From: Deltaproteobacteria bacterium
Lineage (GTDB): Bacteria; Desulfobacterota; Desulfomonilia; UBA1062
Direction of reading: 5' to 3'
Length of the DNA stretch: 64,000 bases
Assembly: GCA_018434685.1 (NCBI GenBank)
Contig: JAHDOV010000014.1
Coordinates: 1 to 64,000, forward strand
A program made the translations under genes and the position numbers. Of the stretch, positions 28,079 through 36,274 are shown one piece after another (position 1 is the stretch's first letter; each line of letters starts with the position of its first letter). The notes below the pieces were generated by a model. It searched no databases. It saw nothing but the letters and a program-made list of their open reading frames with translations, and was not told the DNA's origin.

Positions 28079-29110
28079 TTACCCTTCGAGATATGCGGCA
28101 GCCTCGGCTGCCGGGAGTGATTCCGTGACGGACTTGAGGACAAGCCGTACACAGCGCACCTCCCACTCCTTGGTCGTGAGCAGAAACAGTACCATGGCCG
28201 GTGAAAACACCTTGGGCGAGAGGAGCTCCCTGAGGGATCGTGCCTGGTGGATGTCGCTGATCCGTTCGATGGCGCGGATATCCTGCTGGGCATCATAGTC
28301 TTTGACGATATCGCGTATCATGTTCGCATAGCGGGTGTACTCGAGGGCGGAAACCAGTTCGGGCGGCTTGAGCGATGCCAGTGACGTGAGCTTTTCGGGA
28401 GAGAACCACTCGCCTCCCCGAAGATAGTGGTCTTCCCTTGTGGCTCCCTCGGTGAGAACCGCGCGCACTGCGGTGCGAAGGTTTGCGATATCGATCATGA
28501 TGCCGAAAGCCTTGGTGAGCACGGGTGCATCATCCGTTCGTGCGAGCAGGTTTCTCAGCTGAGAGTAGTAGGTGACATCCAGATGCATCTCCGCATTCAC
28601 CACGGACCTCAGATCGAGATCGACCAGCTCATCAATTGCAGGGATGTATGCCTTGAGAGAGCAGTTCCTGAGGACCCCTGCAATATCATCGGGGCCCTGT
28701 GCAAGGGCCAGGTCACTCAGGAGCCCTGCCTCGTGGATCGTGCCTGCTGCAACAAACGGTGGAGGGTCTTCGGACATGAGGCGCCTCAGGGCGGTCTTGA
28801 TATTGAAGACATCGTACTTCTGCATGTAGACCCCTGCAATGCGCCTCATGTCGGGAGGCGACCGGAATTTCAGCATGCGCCCCAGGCAATCGTCCACATA
28901 CGACTGGAGATACCGGTTTGCCTCGTCAAAGGTTTTTACGGAATTCCTCTCCAGATACGCCCCGATGGATGAACCCTTCATCGCCGTGACCGCATCGTCA
29001 AGGGCCGCCTTGCTCAAGGCATCTTTCATCATCGGCGTGGTTATGCCTGCTGCCTCTTCGGCCTTGAAGAGCGCGGTGGCATAGGCATAGCAGGGGCTTA
29101 CCAGGTTCAC
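28079..29110 (-). CDS. atpC: V/A-type ATP synthase subunit C (rotor collar)
   Basis: This 343-residue helical protein is of the V-ATPase C/d (AC39) family. It shows the repeating helical blocks (SYVDDCLGRMLKFRSPPDMRRIAG..., YFNIKTALR-like segment VFNIKTALRRLM, DIANLRTAVRA). It is the socket that couples the K ring to the D/F shaft. Its start overlaps the end of the subunit E gene by four bases and it is followed at once by subunit F. Sequence is diverged, as usual for this subunit, but context is decisive. Confidence 0.9.
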   Translation of the reverse strand: MNLVSPCYAYATALFKAEEAAGITTPMMKDALSKAALDDAVTAMKGSSIGAYLERNSVKTFDEANRYLQSYVDDCLGRMLKFRSPPDMRRIAGVYMQKYDVFNIKTALRRLMSEDPPPFVAAGTIHEAGLLSDLALAQGPDDIAGVLRNCSLKAYIPAIDELVDLDLRSVVNAEMHLDVTYYSQLRNLLARTDDAPVLTKAFGIMIDIANLRTAVRAVLTEGATREDHYLRGGEWFSPEKLTSLASLKPPELVSALEYTRYANMIRDIVKDYDAQQDIRAIERISDIHQARSLRELLSPKVFSPAMVLFLLTTKEWEVRCVRLVLKSVTESLPAAEAAAYLEG

Positions 29111-29703
29111 CGGGTTCCGTCTCCGAAGAGTTTCTGCCCGACTTCGGGCAGGATCTTGTTCAGGAGCATCTCGAGCCGGGTGTCATAGGTGTTGTCGATA
29201 CTCACCTTGCCCTGTGTATCCTCGGCCAGGAGACCGCCGAGGCAGTCTACCTCCGTGATCTCCCGGATCTGTTTTTTCAGCCATTCGTCGCGGGCGACAA
29301 GTTCCTTGATAGCCGAGAGGTCTTTGGCCGCCACCCGGAGTCTGAGCACGTGGGAATCCTCCAGCCCCGAAATGGTCTCCTCGATCAACCCGGCCCAGGT
29401 CTGCGGATGGGTGACATTCCCGGAGAGCTCCTGCTTCACCCGTGAGATGACCTCTCTCAGGAGGGTATCCTTCTGCCTCAGAACGGCAAGACGGGCGTCG
29501 ACAGCACCCTTTGCGAGGACCTTCTCTGCCTGCTGTCTGGCCTCGGAGAGGATCTTGGTCCTGATCTGCTCAAACCTGAGATCCCTGGTCTTGTTTGCCT
29601 TTTCGATGAGGTCGCGGGCCTTTGCCTGCGCCTCTGCAACAATCCCTGCCGCCTCTTGTTCGGCCTTGCCGAGGATGGCCTGGCGTATTTTATCTGCTTC
29701 CAT
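29107..29703 (-). CDS. atpE: V/A-type ATP synthase subunit E (peripheral stalk)
   Basis: This 198-residue protein has a long N-terminal coiled coil (ADKIRQAILGKAEQEAAGIVAEA..., residues 2 to about 105) and a small globular C-terminal domain containing the conserved VDCLGGLLAEDTQGKVSIDNTYDTRLE stretch. It forms the peripheral stator stalk with the G/H-type subunit. I start at ATG 29703, behind AAAGGGTGA. The open frame reaches 29760, but the extra residues are not family-like. The stop overlaps subunit C. Confidence 0.92.
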   Translation of the reverse strand: MEADKIRQAILGKAEQEAAGIVAEAQAKARDLIEKANKTRDLRFEQIRTKILSEARQQAEKVLAKGAVDARLAVLRQKDTLLREVISRVKQELSGNVTHPQTWAGLIEETISGLEDSHVLRLRVAAKDLSAIKELVARDEWLKKQIREITEVDCLGGLLAEDTQGKVSIDNTYDTRLEMLLNKILPEVGQKLFGDGTR

Positions 29704-29832
29704 GGAATCACCCTTTCCCGCTCGGGTTACGGGTATGAGACACCCGAATGACGTATGCACACTCGCGGATACATAAGACGCTGTCAGTATGGAGAAGGTT
29801 TTTCCCCGGTGCCGAGAGCACGTGCAGCCCTG

Positions 29833-30300
29833 CTACATGAGTTTGAGGATACTGAATGCCATGATGACGAAGACCAGTCCCAGCACGCCGATGAGCTCCA
29901 CGAAGACCGCAAGCATCATGGAGGAGGTGAGAATCATCCCCTTGGTCTTTGGCAACAGCGCTATGCCCGAGGCACAGACAGACCCCTGAAAGATCGCGGA
30001 GAAGAGCTCGGCAGCCCCGCCCATGGTTCCGATGGCAGCAACGGCGAGGCCGGCACTGCCCGTTTCCGGCATGTTGGGGATGACGACCGTGAGGATGATG
30101 ATCAGAATGATAAGACCGTAAAAGGTCTGGGTCATGGGCAGCGATGCAAGCACGACCACGTTTCTCAGCTGCCCGGAATCCTCGGACAGGGTCGCCACCC
30201 CGGCCGTCGCTGCAATGCCTATCCCTATGGCCGAGCCGGCCAGACCGCCGATCAGCGCAAGAGAACCCCCTATAGTGGCCAAAGCCTGTAATTCATTCAT
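29833..30300 (-). CDS. atpK: V/A-type ATP synthase subunit K (proteolipid ring), Na+-type site
   Basis: This 155-residue membrane protein has four transmembrane helices arranged as two hairpins. Only the second hairpin carries the ion-binding carboxylate, Glu135 in FVELIGVLG. The remaining ligand residues match those of the Enterococcus hirae Na+-ATPase rotor NtpK: Leu54-Pro-x-Thr57-Gln58 with Tyr61 in helix 2, and Gln105 in AIFQGSV of helix 3. This pattern argues for Na+ rather than H+ coupling. It starts at ATG 30300 after GAGGTGAG. Confidence 0.93.
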   Translation of the reverse strand: MNELQALATIGGSLALIGGLAGSAIGIGIAATAGVATLSEDSGQLRNVVVLASLPMTQTFYGLIILIIILTVVIPNMPETGSAGLAVAAIGTMGGAAELFSAIFQGSVCASGIALLPKTKGMILTSSMMLAVFVELIGVLGLVFVIMAFSILKLM

Positions 30301-30314
30301 ACACTCACCTCACT

Positions 30315-32318
30315 TTATGATCTCGTACCCACCACTACCTTCTTGTGCTGGCGTACCTGAAACGGCGCATATTCCCTGCCGCCGCCTTCGTAGAACTTCA
30401 TGAGAAACTCCACGAAACACAGCCTGAGCGAATGGATAAAGGCGGCAAGGCTGCTCAGGAGCATGTTGAAGGTGTGGAGAACAATCAGCAGGGTTGTCCC
30501 CACGATAAAGGCCACGATGAAACCGGCTATGCCGGGGATGATCCCGGCAAGGATGGAGGAGAACCAGTCGGCGAGGAGATTGAACGAGGAGGCCAGGTAA
30601 TAGGTGGCCAGGCCGACCCCTGCCAGCCGCGAGTAGGACATGATATCCCCCAGGATACCGGTCAGGTCGAAGATCCAGAAGAGTGCACCGAGATAGCCCA
30701 TCTGCATGAAGGCACTAATCACGATCAACACCAGGCCGATGGCGAGGGGGTAGACAAAGACCGCATAGATCGAGGCATCAAGGGGCAGCAGCGGGATATT
30801 CAGCAGTGCCCAGAAGAGGTACGGGATCCCGAAGACTTCCGTGATAAACAGGCCGATCTTGCTCAGGATCAACCCGGTGTTTCGCTGGCGAACGCCCCTG
30901 ATCAGGGAGAGGATGTGAGCGGCGTTCACGTGGATGATCCCGATCATGAGGGCAATGACGATAAAGGTTATGGGATCGGAGAGCTGCTTCTGCACCCAGG
31001 TCACCGCCGAGAGGCTTTCCAGATCGATCTCGAAGTATCTGTTCAGAAAGTCGCCCAGGTAGGTGCCGCTCAAGAGGCCGAAGAGGAGGCCCACGGTGCC
31101 GCCGATGTAGAGCACGTTCCGGAAGAGGCGTACGTTTGGTGAGGCCGGGTCGTCAACGAGCCTGTCGAGGAAGTACCGGGTCACCAGGAGGAGCCCGAGC
31201 GCATAGACGGCGTCGTTGAGCATCAGCCCGAAGAAAAAGGCAAAGAAGTATGCCACCACCGGTGTCGGGTCCCAGTCACCGTATTTGGGAATGCTGAAGA
31301 GATTTACGATGACCTGGAACGGCTTGATCATGGCAGGATTCCTGAGTTCTGTCGGCGGCTGTTCCGTTTCCTTGGGCTCGAGCATCTCGAGGAAGTGGTA
31401 TTCCTGGGATCGCTCGAGGGATGCCTTGAGTTCCTGGGAGCGGGCCAGGGGAACCCATCCCTCGATCACCGTGGCATAGTGGAGGAACGAGAGCCCCTCG
31501 AGGACCAGCAGGCGTTCGTTGTGTTCCGTGAGGACCTCCCGGAAGGCCACAATCTCCTGGAGATGGTCTTCTGTGGCGGCAGAGAGCAGTTCCTCGATCT
31601 TCCCTGCCTCCGCTTCGAGCTGATCCTGGAGCGATCGATGCTCCCGCAGGAAGGCCGCGAGCGTCAGGTTCTCCTCAGGCAGCCTCAACTCCATGGCCCC
31701 GAGGTCCAGCGCGAGCTTCTTGATGATCTTCTTGTGGTCTGTTCTGGCAATGATCAGGGTCACGGCCTCGCCATCTGTTTGGGCTGATACGCTTTCGAGC
31801 AGGCCCTGGCCTGCCTTTTCCAGAAAGTGACGGTGTGCCTCAATGGAGAATACCAGGACTCTCGTGAAGAGATACTCCCCGTCGTAGCGGAGGTCTTCGA
31901 ACGAGAGATCGACTTCGCTGGTCAGCGGCCCCAGGTACCGTACCAGGGCCTGAAGATTCGCTATCCGGTCCTGTACCTGCGTGTGGCTCCTGGAGAGCCG
32001 CAGGTAGTGATCATGCAGCGCGCCGATGCGGGAAGCCATTTCCTCGATGCTTATCTGCGGGGTGTCCTCGGGCACCAGGACCGTACGCTCCCCCTGAAGG
32101 CCCGAGAGGATATCCTGTATCCTGGAGAGTGCCTGGGAGGTCTGCTCCCTCCGGAGCCTCAGGGCACCTTGTTCTCCCTCTGAGAGCTCCTTTGAAGGTT
32201 CTACATGGAGCATGCCCGAGGCCTGGAGGTTCTTGAGCGTACCTGTGGTATCATCCCTGAGGGATGCCAGCCTCACCTTGTACATGGGCTCGGGAGAGTT
32301 AATGATGATGGGGATCAT
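30315..32318 (-). CDS. atpI: V/A-type ATP synthase subunit I (membrane stator)
   Basis: This 667-residue protein has a cytoplasmic coiled-coil N-terminal half (about residues 1-340) that anchors the stator stalks. The C-terminal membrane half has seven to eight helices (for example YGDWDPTPVVAYFFAFFFGLMLNDAVYAL), forming the half-channels beside the K ring. It is the first gene of the operon. The start at 32318 gives a leader MIPIIINSPEP before the conserved MYKVRLASL; an internal ATG at 32285 is possible, and neither has a strong ribosome-binding site. Confidence 0.92.
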   Translation of the reverse strand: MIPIIINSPEPMYKVRLASLRDDTTGTLKNLQASGMLHVEPSKELSEGEQGALRLRREQTSQALSRIQDILSGLQGERTVLVPEDTPQISIEEMASRIGALHDHYLRLSRSHTQVQDRIANLQALVRYLGPLTSEVDLSFEDLRYDGEYLFTRVLVFSIEAHRHFLEKAGQGLLESVSAQTDGEAVTLIIARTDHKKIIKKLALDLGAMELRLPEENLTLAAFLREHRSLQDQLEAEAGKIEELLSAATEDHLQEIVAFREVLTEHNERLLVLEGLSFLHYATVIEGWVPLARSQELKASLERSQEYHFLEMLEPKETEQPPTELRNPAMIKPFQVIVNLFSIPKYGDWDPTPVVAYFFAFFFGLMLNDAVYALGLLLVTRYFLDRLVDDPASPNVRLFRNVLYIGGTVGLLFGLLSGTYLGDFLNRYFEIDLESLSAVTWVQKQLSDPITFIVIALMIGIIHVNAAHILSLIRGVRQRNTGLILSKIGLFITEVFGIPYLFWALLNIPLLPLDASIYAVFVYPLAIGLVLIVISAFMQMGYLGALFWIFDLTGILGDIMSYSRLAGVGLATYYLASSFNLLADWFSSILAGIIPGIAGFIVAFIVGTTLLIVLHTFNMLLSSLAAFIHSLRLCFVEFLMKFYEGGGREYAPFQVRQHKKVVVGTRS

Positions 32319-32771
32319 GACAGGTACCCTGACGATTGCAATGAATGTTCATCCTGTTAAAACGACGCTCTTCACCCCGTATAACGCTCGGGAGGGGGAG
32401 AGAAACACCGGGATTTCCTGGAAAAACTCAAGGGGTAGCGGGAAGGGACCCCTGAACGCAGACTCCGTCCATGTGGGTGAAAACCGGGGTAAAGAGCCCA
32501 TCTCCCACTCGAATGCGTGATGCGGATTATGTTTTGAGCTGGTCTTCATGCCATTAAAATTATCTACACAAATCCAATTCGATCAGTTCATGATGAGTAC
32601 ATGAAACGAAAAATGTAATATATATAACTAATTAATTTCGCTTAACAGAAAGTCAAGAGATGCATGCCAAGATTATTATCCAAGGGTGTCTGGGTGCCCC
32701 TGTTAAAGGGGCTCACCGGTGAAACCGATTAATCCGGGGGGCTCATGTTTCCGAGGAACCCCGGGTCTGCC
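32319..32771 (-). promoter_or_regulatory. Upstream region of the V-ATPase operon
   Basis: This stretch of about 450 bases has no convincing gene. It holds an AT-rich block (about 32575-32660) that contrasts with the surrounding GC-rich DNA and probably contains the ATPase-operon promoter. On the minus strand there is TTGACT at 32656-32651, but no clear -10 hexamer at normal spacing. A 6-bp hairpin GCCCCT/AGGGGC near 32695-32712, just downstream of the GH13 gene, may help end that transcript but has no T-run. The leader of the atpI mRNA would be about 300 bases long. Confidence 0.4.
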
Positions 32772-34265
32772 TCATGCGATGTGGAACAGGTGCGCCTGCC
32801 ATGGACCCAGCTCGATATAGAGCCCGGATTGAACCAGATCCGATGGCTGCCGTTCGTAGGATGCATCGGAGAGCATATCGTGGAACACCATGGTGGTCTT
32901 TCGGATGAGGGCTTTGGGCAGATAGAGTCTGCCCTGGGTATGATCCGGAGAATAATTGACGATAACGAGCCTGAACTCTCCATCCCGGTGCCATATCCAG
33001 GACAGGAGACTCCTGTAGGTCGGGTTGCCCTCCCAGGCAGGAGCAGGATTTAAGAGCATCCAGTCACCGGACCGGAGCAGTCGGTGCCTGGTGTATCCCA
33101 GGAGGCGGTCATAGAACCGGTATATTCTCCGGTCGGTTTCTTCCTGCCGCTGCCTGCAGAGCTGGACGGGCTGTCTGATGGTGCTGCCCTCCATCTGCCC
33201 ATCGTGGAAGAAGTGCATCCCCGGGACGGTAGCTGCAACAATGGCTGCGGCCGTTGACCGATCCCTGCCGAAGGCTGCGGCTGCCCGAGGTTCGTCGTGG
33301 TTCTCGATAAACCGCACCGAGCTGCTCTGGTACGATGGTTCTGCCCACAGATGTTCCTGTATCTGCTGTGCCTGGGTTTTCTGGAGAAGGTCGTAGAGTT
33401 TTTTGTCATAGGTATAGTCAAAGCCGAGCTGCTGGAGTTTCCACTCGAGGTCCCAGTACGCCTCTGCAATGAAGATGAAGGACGGATACCGGGATTTCAC
33501 CCTTGAGATGGCCTCGGACCAGAATTCTTCCGTGGGCCGCGGCGCACCGTCCAGGAACGCGCCCCAGGTCTGTTCGAATACACTGTTCAGGACGAGCATG
33601 GCCATGTCGCAGCGCATGCCGTCTGCAGAGCGGGCAATGCGCAGCATCTCGTCGATCAGGGCATCGCGGGCACTGGGAGAGAAGTAGTTTATCTGTGCCG
33701 TGTCTTTCCACGAAGGGAAGTTCGGGTCTTTTCCATGGGCAAGGATGTCACCCTGTTTCGTCTGAAAGAACATATCAGGGTTGTTCCGGAGGTTGTGCCT
33801 CGTGCCCCGGATGAAGTTTTCGGGACAGGTCAGTGTCCAGAGATGATCCAGCGCCAGGTGGTTGGGAACGAAATCGAGGACAAGGCCGATCCCTGCTTCG
33901 TTCAGGCCGGCCTTCAACGTCCGGAGGTCCTCCTGCGTGCCGAATGTGGGGTCGGGCAGGTAGGAGTGCACGGCATACGGAGACCCGGTCACATCATCTT
34001 CATTCCATCCGGGCAGGGCCCGTTCATAGGCCTGGAGGAGTCCGGTATCTCCGAGCGCACTGATTTTCGAACCGGGACTGCGCTCCCAGACGCCCATGCA
34101 CCACAGGAGATCGAATCCCTTGTGCCTGAGGTCCTGCCACTGCTCCTTCGGTATGGTTCCGAGATCGATGTCCTGCCGGTACAAGGTGCGCATTCTCTTG
34201 AGAAAAACAGCGGTGTTTATTTCCAGCAGCGCAGGGTTTTTTGAAACAGGAGACCGCATCTTCAT
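32772..34265 (-). CDS. GH13 alpha-amylase-family protein
   Basis: This 497-residue (beta/alpha)8 enzyme has the family's conserved regions: DFVPNH (region I, near residue 131), the nucleophile Asp220 in GMRCDMAML, the acid/base Glu268 in FIAEAYW, and the transition-state Asp324 in FIENHDEPR. There is no signal peptide, so it acts in the cytoplasm on alpha-glucans or small glucosides. Substrate preference (maltodextrin, trehalose-related or glycogen) cannot be read from the sequence. It is transcribed toward, but about 450 bases from, the ATPase operon. Confidence 0.88.
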   Translation of the reverse strand: MKMRSPVSKNPALLEINTAVFLKRMRTLYRQDIDLGTIPKEQWQDLRHKGFDLLWCMGVWERSPGSKISALGDTGLLQAYERALPGWNEDDVTGSPYAVHSYLPDPTFGTQEDLRTLKAGLNEAGIGLVLDFVPNHLALDHLWTLTCPENFIRGTRHNLRNNPDMFFQTKQGDILAHGKDPNFPSWKDTAQINYFSPSARDALIDEMLRIARSADGMRCDMAMLVLNSVFEQTWGAFLDGAPRPTEEFWSEAISRVKSRYPSFIFIAEAYWDLEWKLQQLGFDYTYDKKLYDLLQKTQAQQIQEHLWAEPSYQSSSVRFIENHDEPRAAAAFGRDRSTAAAIVAATVPGMHFFHDGQMEGSTIRQPVQLCRQRQEETDRRIYRFYDRLLGYTRHRLLRSGDWMLLNPAPAWEGNPTYRSLLSWIWHRDGEFRLVIVNYSPDHTQGRLYLPKALIRKTTMVFHDMLSDASYERQPSDLVQSGLYIELGPWQAHLFHIA

Positions 34266-34397
34266 CCTCCCTTTCTTCCGGGCAGCAGCGGTATGCCCGC
34301 GTGACAGCCGGTACGTTCGTCCCGGAACCGATCATGCCCGGGCTGCACCCTTGCCCTTTGTTCCACCCTCACATACCTATCCCTGTTCCTGTCCGGA

Positions 34398-34886
34398 TCA
34401 GGGTTTTATGGCAACATCGACGGGTTTGACTCCCAGCGCCCTTTTCAGGTCGGAGGGGCTGATCTCCACCATGAATCCGCGTTTTCCGCCATTGATATAT
34501 ATCTTCTCGAGGCTCAGTATGGAGGACTCGGCGTATACCGGAAGCCTCACCCGGGTACCGAAAGGACTGATCCCGCCGACCTGGTACCCGGTATGTTTCT
34601 CTGCGGATTGCGGATCGCACGGGGTCACGCGCTTTACCCCGAGCTGGCGGGCGAGCTGTTTCACGGACACCTCGCAGTCCCCGTGCATGAGCACGATGAA
34701 GGGGTGTTTTTCATCGATCTCCATCAGCAGGGTCTTTATCACGAGGTGTTCCGGCACCTGAATGGTCAGGGCCACCTGGTTGGTGCCGCCGTGGTCCACG
34801 TAGGGATAGAGGTGCGGAACAAAGGAGACCTGTTTCTGCCTCAGGAACCTGATTGCCTGGGTTGTGGGATACTCTGTCCTTGCCAT
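34398..34886 (-). CDS. ybaK: YbaK/EbsC-family aminoacyl-tRNA deacylase
   Basis: This 162-residue protein has the YbaK/ProX editing-domain fold: a conserved Lys region near residue 50 (HLVIKTLLMEID), VSVKQLARQLGVKRV, and the hallmark GYQVGGISPFG (about residues 102-112). These proteins clear Cys mis-attached to tRNA-Pro in trans. It is preceded by CGGGGAG at normal spacing and seems monocistronic. The general role is secure; exact tRNA specificity is inferred from the family. Confidence 0.9.
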   Translation of the reverse strand: MARTEYPTTQAIRFLRQKQVSFVPHLYPYVDHGGTNQVALTIQVPEHLVIKTLLMEIDEKHPFIVLMHGDCEVSVKQLARQLGVKRVTPCDPQSAEKHTGYQVGGISPFGTRVRLPVYAESSILSLEKIYINGGKRGFMVEISPSDLKRALGVKPVDVAIKP

Positions 34887-35035
34887 CTCCCCGCATCCTC
34901 AATCCGTCTTCGGGTCCTTATTTGCATCGCGCCGAACTCTTCAGGGCAGGGCCCTGAGCGGCCGAAGGACAGGAGGCTCCGGACCTCGTTCTAAGACGTT
35001 ACGTCAGGAGGTGCGAGTGCCTCAACCTGCACCAA

Positions 35036-35071
35036 AGACCATACCCTTCAATACACCAAAGGGCATGGTCT
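35036..35071 (-). terminator. Long hairpin, likely terminator of the selenoprotein gene
   Basis: Thirteen-base arms AGACCATACCCTT and AAGGGCATGGTCT pair with one mismatch around a 10-base loop, about 105 bases beyond the HesB-like gene. On the minus strand only a short TTT follows, so termination may be partial. No gene is apparent in the surrounding 34887-35177 interval. A further 11-base palindrome, GACGTTACGTC, lies at 34995-35005. Confidence 0.5.
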
Positions 35072-35177
35072 GCTCAAGTGTTTCCGTTGTCTTCAGGCCC
35101 GGGGATGAGATCTCTCCTGCCGGATGCCCTGTGGCGTACCGAGCAGGAGTGAGTCTTCCCCTGAGCACCAGGGGGCC

Positions 35178-35471
35178 TCAACCGGAACACGATCCCGATG
35201 AATCTTTCGGGTTCAGGCCGCTATAGACCAGTATTCCACCGGCAGACCCGTCGATGGTGATCGCTCCTGCAAGGTCCATGAGTTCCGTATCTACCATGAA
35301 TTTGAATTCTTCCACATGGAAGATGTGATCGTCTTTTTTCGGCTCATCCAGAGCCAGCCGCAGTTGCGGTCCCCCTCAGCCGTAATTCATATACACCCGC
35401 AGCGGAGAGAGCCTCCTGGTGCTGAAGTATTTTCTCAGGTGTGTTTTTCCCCCTTCGGTTATGGTTATCAT
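35178..35471 (-). CDS. HesB-like (IscA-type) selenoprotein with in-frame UGA as Sec
   Basis: Read through a single TGA at 35378-35376, this frame encodes 97 residues of an iron-sulfur A-type carrier (HesB/IscA-like) protein. It starts MITITEGGKTHLRKYF and continues VYMNYG-U32-GGPQLRLALDEP, then HVEEFKFMVDTELMDLAGAITID to a TGA stop. U32 occupies the place where Cys homologues have the first cluster-ligand Cys. The start ATG 35471 is preceded by AGGGGG. A hairpin matching bacterial SECIS rules follows the UGA. The family is known to contain selenoproteins in anaerobes. The C-terminal CGC pair of IscA is missing; only Cys95 remains. Standard gene calling would miss or truncate this gene. Confidence 0.85.
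35341..35378 (-). promoter_or_regulatory. Bacterial SECIS element after the UGA codon
   Basis: Downstream of the in-frame UGA (35378-35376) the mRNA can form GGCTC-TGGAT-GAGCC (35355-35341): a 5-bp stem with a five-base apical loop. The loop starts 25 nucleotides after the UGA, and its second base is G. This fits the accepted bacterial SECIS pattern, in which a G lies in the first two loop positions and the apical loop is roughly 16-37 nucleotides from the UGA. It would bind SelB. A competing hairpin CCGC-AACT-GCGG lies between. Confidence 0.7.
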
Positions 35472-35552
35472 GCCGGTATCCCCCTGTCTTTTTTGTGTGC
35501 TTTCTGATACTGTTTCCTGGGCACATGTTCCTACAGGTGAGAAGAAATGGCA

Positions 35553-35566
35553 TTGATGTAGATCAA
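35553..35566. promoter_or_regulatory. FNR-type palindromic site
   Basis: TTGATGTAGATCAA is an exact match to the FNR/Dnr consensus TTGAT-N4-ATCAA. It lies between the divergent selenoprotein gene and the Crp/Fnr-family gene. The centre is about 34 bases before the regulator's ATG, suggesting autoregulation. It is about 88 bases before the selenoprotein's ATG, a plausible activator position. Confidence 0.75.
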
Positions 35567-35592
35567 TACCTGTTCAGAAAGAGTGGCAAGTC

Positions 35593-36273
35593 ATGGATGC
35601 AGAAGAAATTCTCAAGTTCATCCCGCTGTTTAAGGGGCTTCCCGCCAATCAGCGGCAGATCCTCGCGCAGTGTGCGCAGGAAAAGCGCTACAGCGCAGGA
35701 CAGACCATCTTTATCGATACCCAGGCGTCCCAGGCATTCTACCTCGTTGTGTGGGGAAGGGTGAAGATCTTCAAGAGTGCGAGCGACGGCAAGGAACAGA
35801 CCATATTCCTCTTCGGCCCGGGTGAGCCGTTCTGCCTCACGGCCCTGACGGACGAGTTCTCTCCGGCCAGTGCCATGGCCCTTGAGGATACCCGCATCCT
35901 CATGTTTCCCGCGCAGGTCCTGGAGGACATGGCAAAGGAGGAACCCTCGCTGCTGTTCAATATGCTCCTCGTGCTCTCCCGGCGCCTGAAGGAATCGCTC
36001 AGTCTCATAGAATCACTGTCATTGAAGGAGATCCCCCAGCGGCTGGCGGCATTCCTGCTCCACTCCTCGCGGCAGAAAAGCAACCCGGATACGGTCGAGC
36101 TGGGTTTTTCGCAGCGGGAGCTGGCAAAGATCCTCGGTGCAACGCCCGAGACCCTGTCCCGGGTATTCAGGAAATTCAGCACGGAGGGGATCCTGAGTGT
36201 CGAAGGCCGGACCATCACCATCCGCGACCATGGTGCCCTCAAGAAACTCTCTCGCGGGGAAACGGATCAATAA
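35593..36273 (+). CDS. Crp/Fnr-family transcriptional regulator
   Basis: This 226-residue regulator has an N-terminal cyclic-nucleotide-binding-like beta-barrel (about residues 5-120; KRYSAGQTIFIDTQASQAFYLVVWGRVKIF), a long dimer helix, and a C-terminal winged helix whose recognition helix lies in GFSQRELAKILGATPETLSRVFRKF. There is no N-terminal Cys cluster, so it is not a canonical oxygen-sensing FNR. It is closer to the Dnr/NnrR group, which respond to NO through haem or to other signals. The FNR-type palindrome directly upstream is its likely target. It is divergent from the selenoprotein gene. Confidence 0.88.
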   Translation: MDAEEILKFIPLFKGLPANQRQILAQCAQEKRYSAGQTIFIDTQASQAFYLVVWGRVKIFKSASDGKEQTIFLFGPGEPFCLTALTDEFSPASAMALEDTRILMFPAQVLEDMAKEEPSLLFNMLLVLSRRLKESLSLIESLSLKEIPQRLAAFLLHSSRQKSNPDTVELGFSQRELAKILGATPETLSRVFRKFSTEGILSVEGRTITIRDHGALKKLSRGETDQ

Positions 36274-36274
36274 C

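Noticed and set aside
32772-34265. Possible trehalose synthase (TreS) function for the GH13 protein, given the trehalose operon elsewhere.
   Set aside because: The family motifs show only GH13 chemistry; the gene is 26 kb away and subgroup features could not be judged.
34864-35226. 120-codon plus-strand frame in the gap between ybaK and the selenoprotein gene.
   Set aside because: No ribosome-binding site, low-complexity Arg/Pro/Ser composition, and it overlaps the end of the selenoprotein gene.
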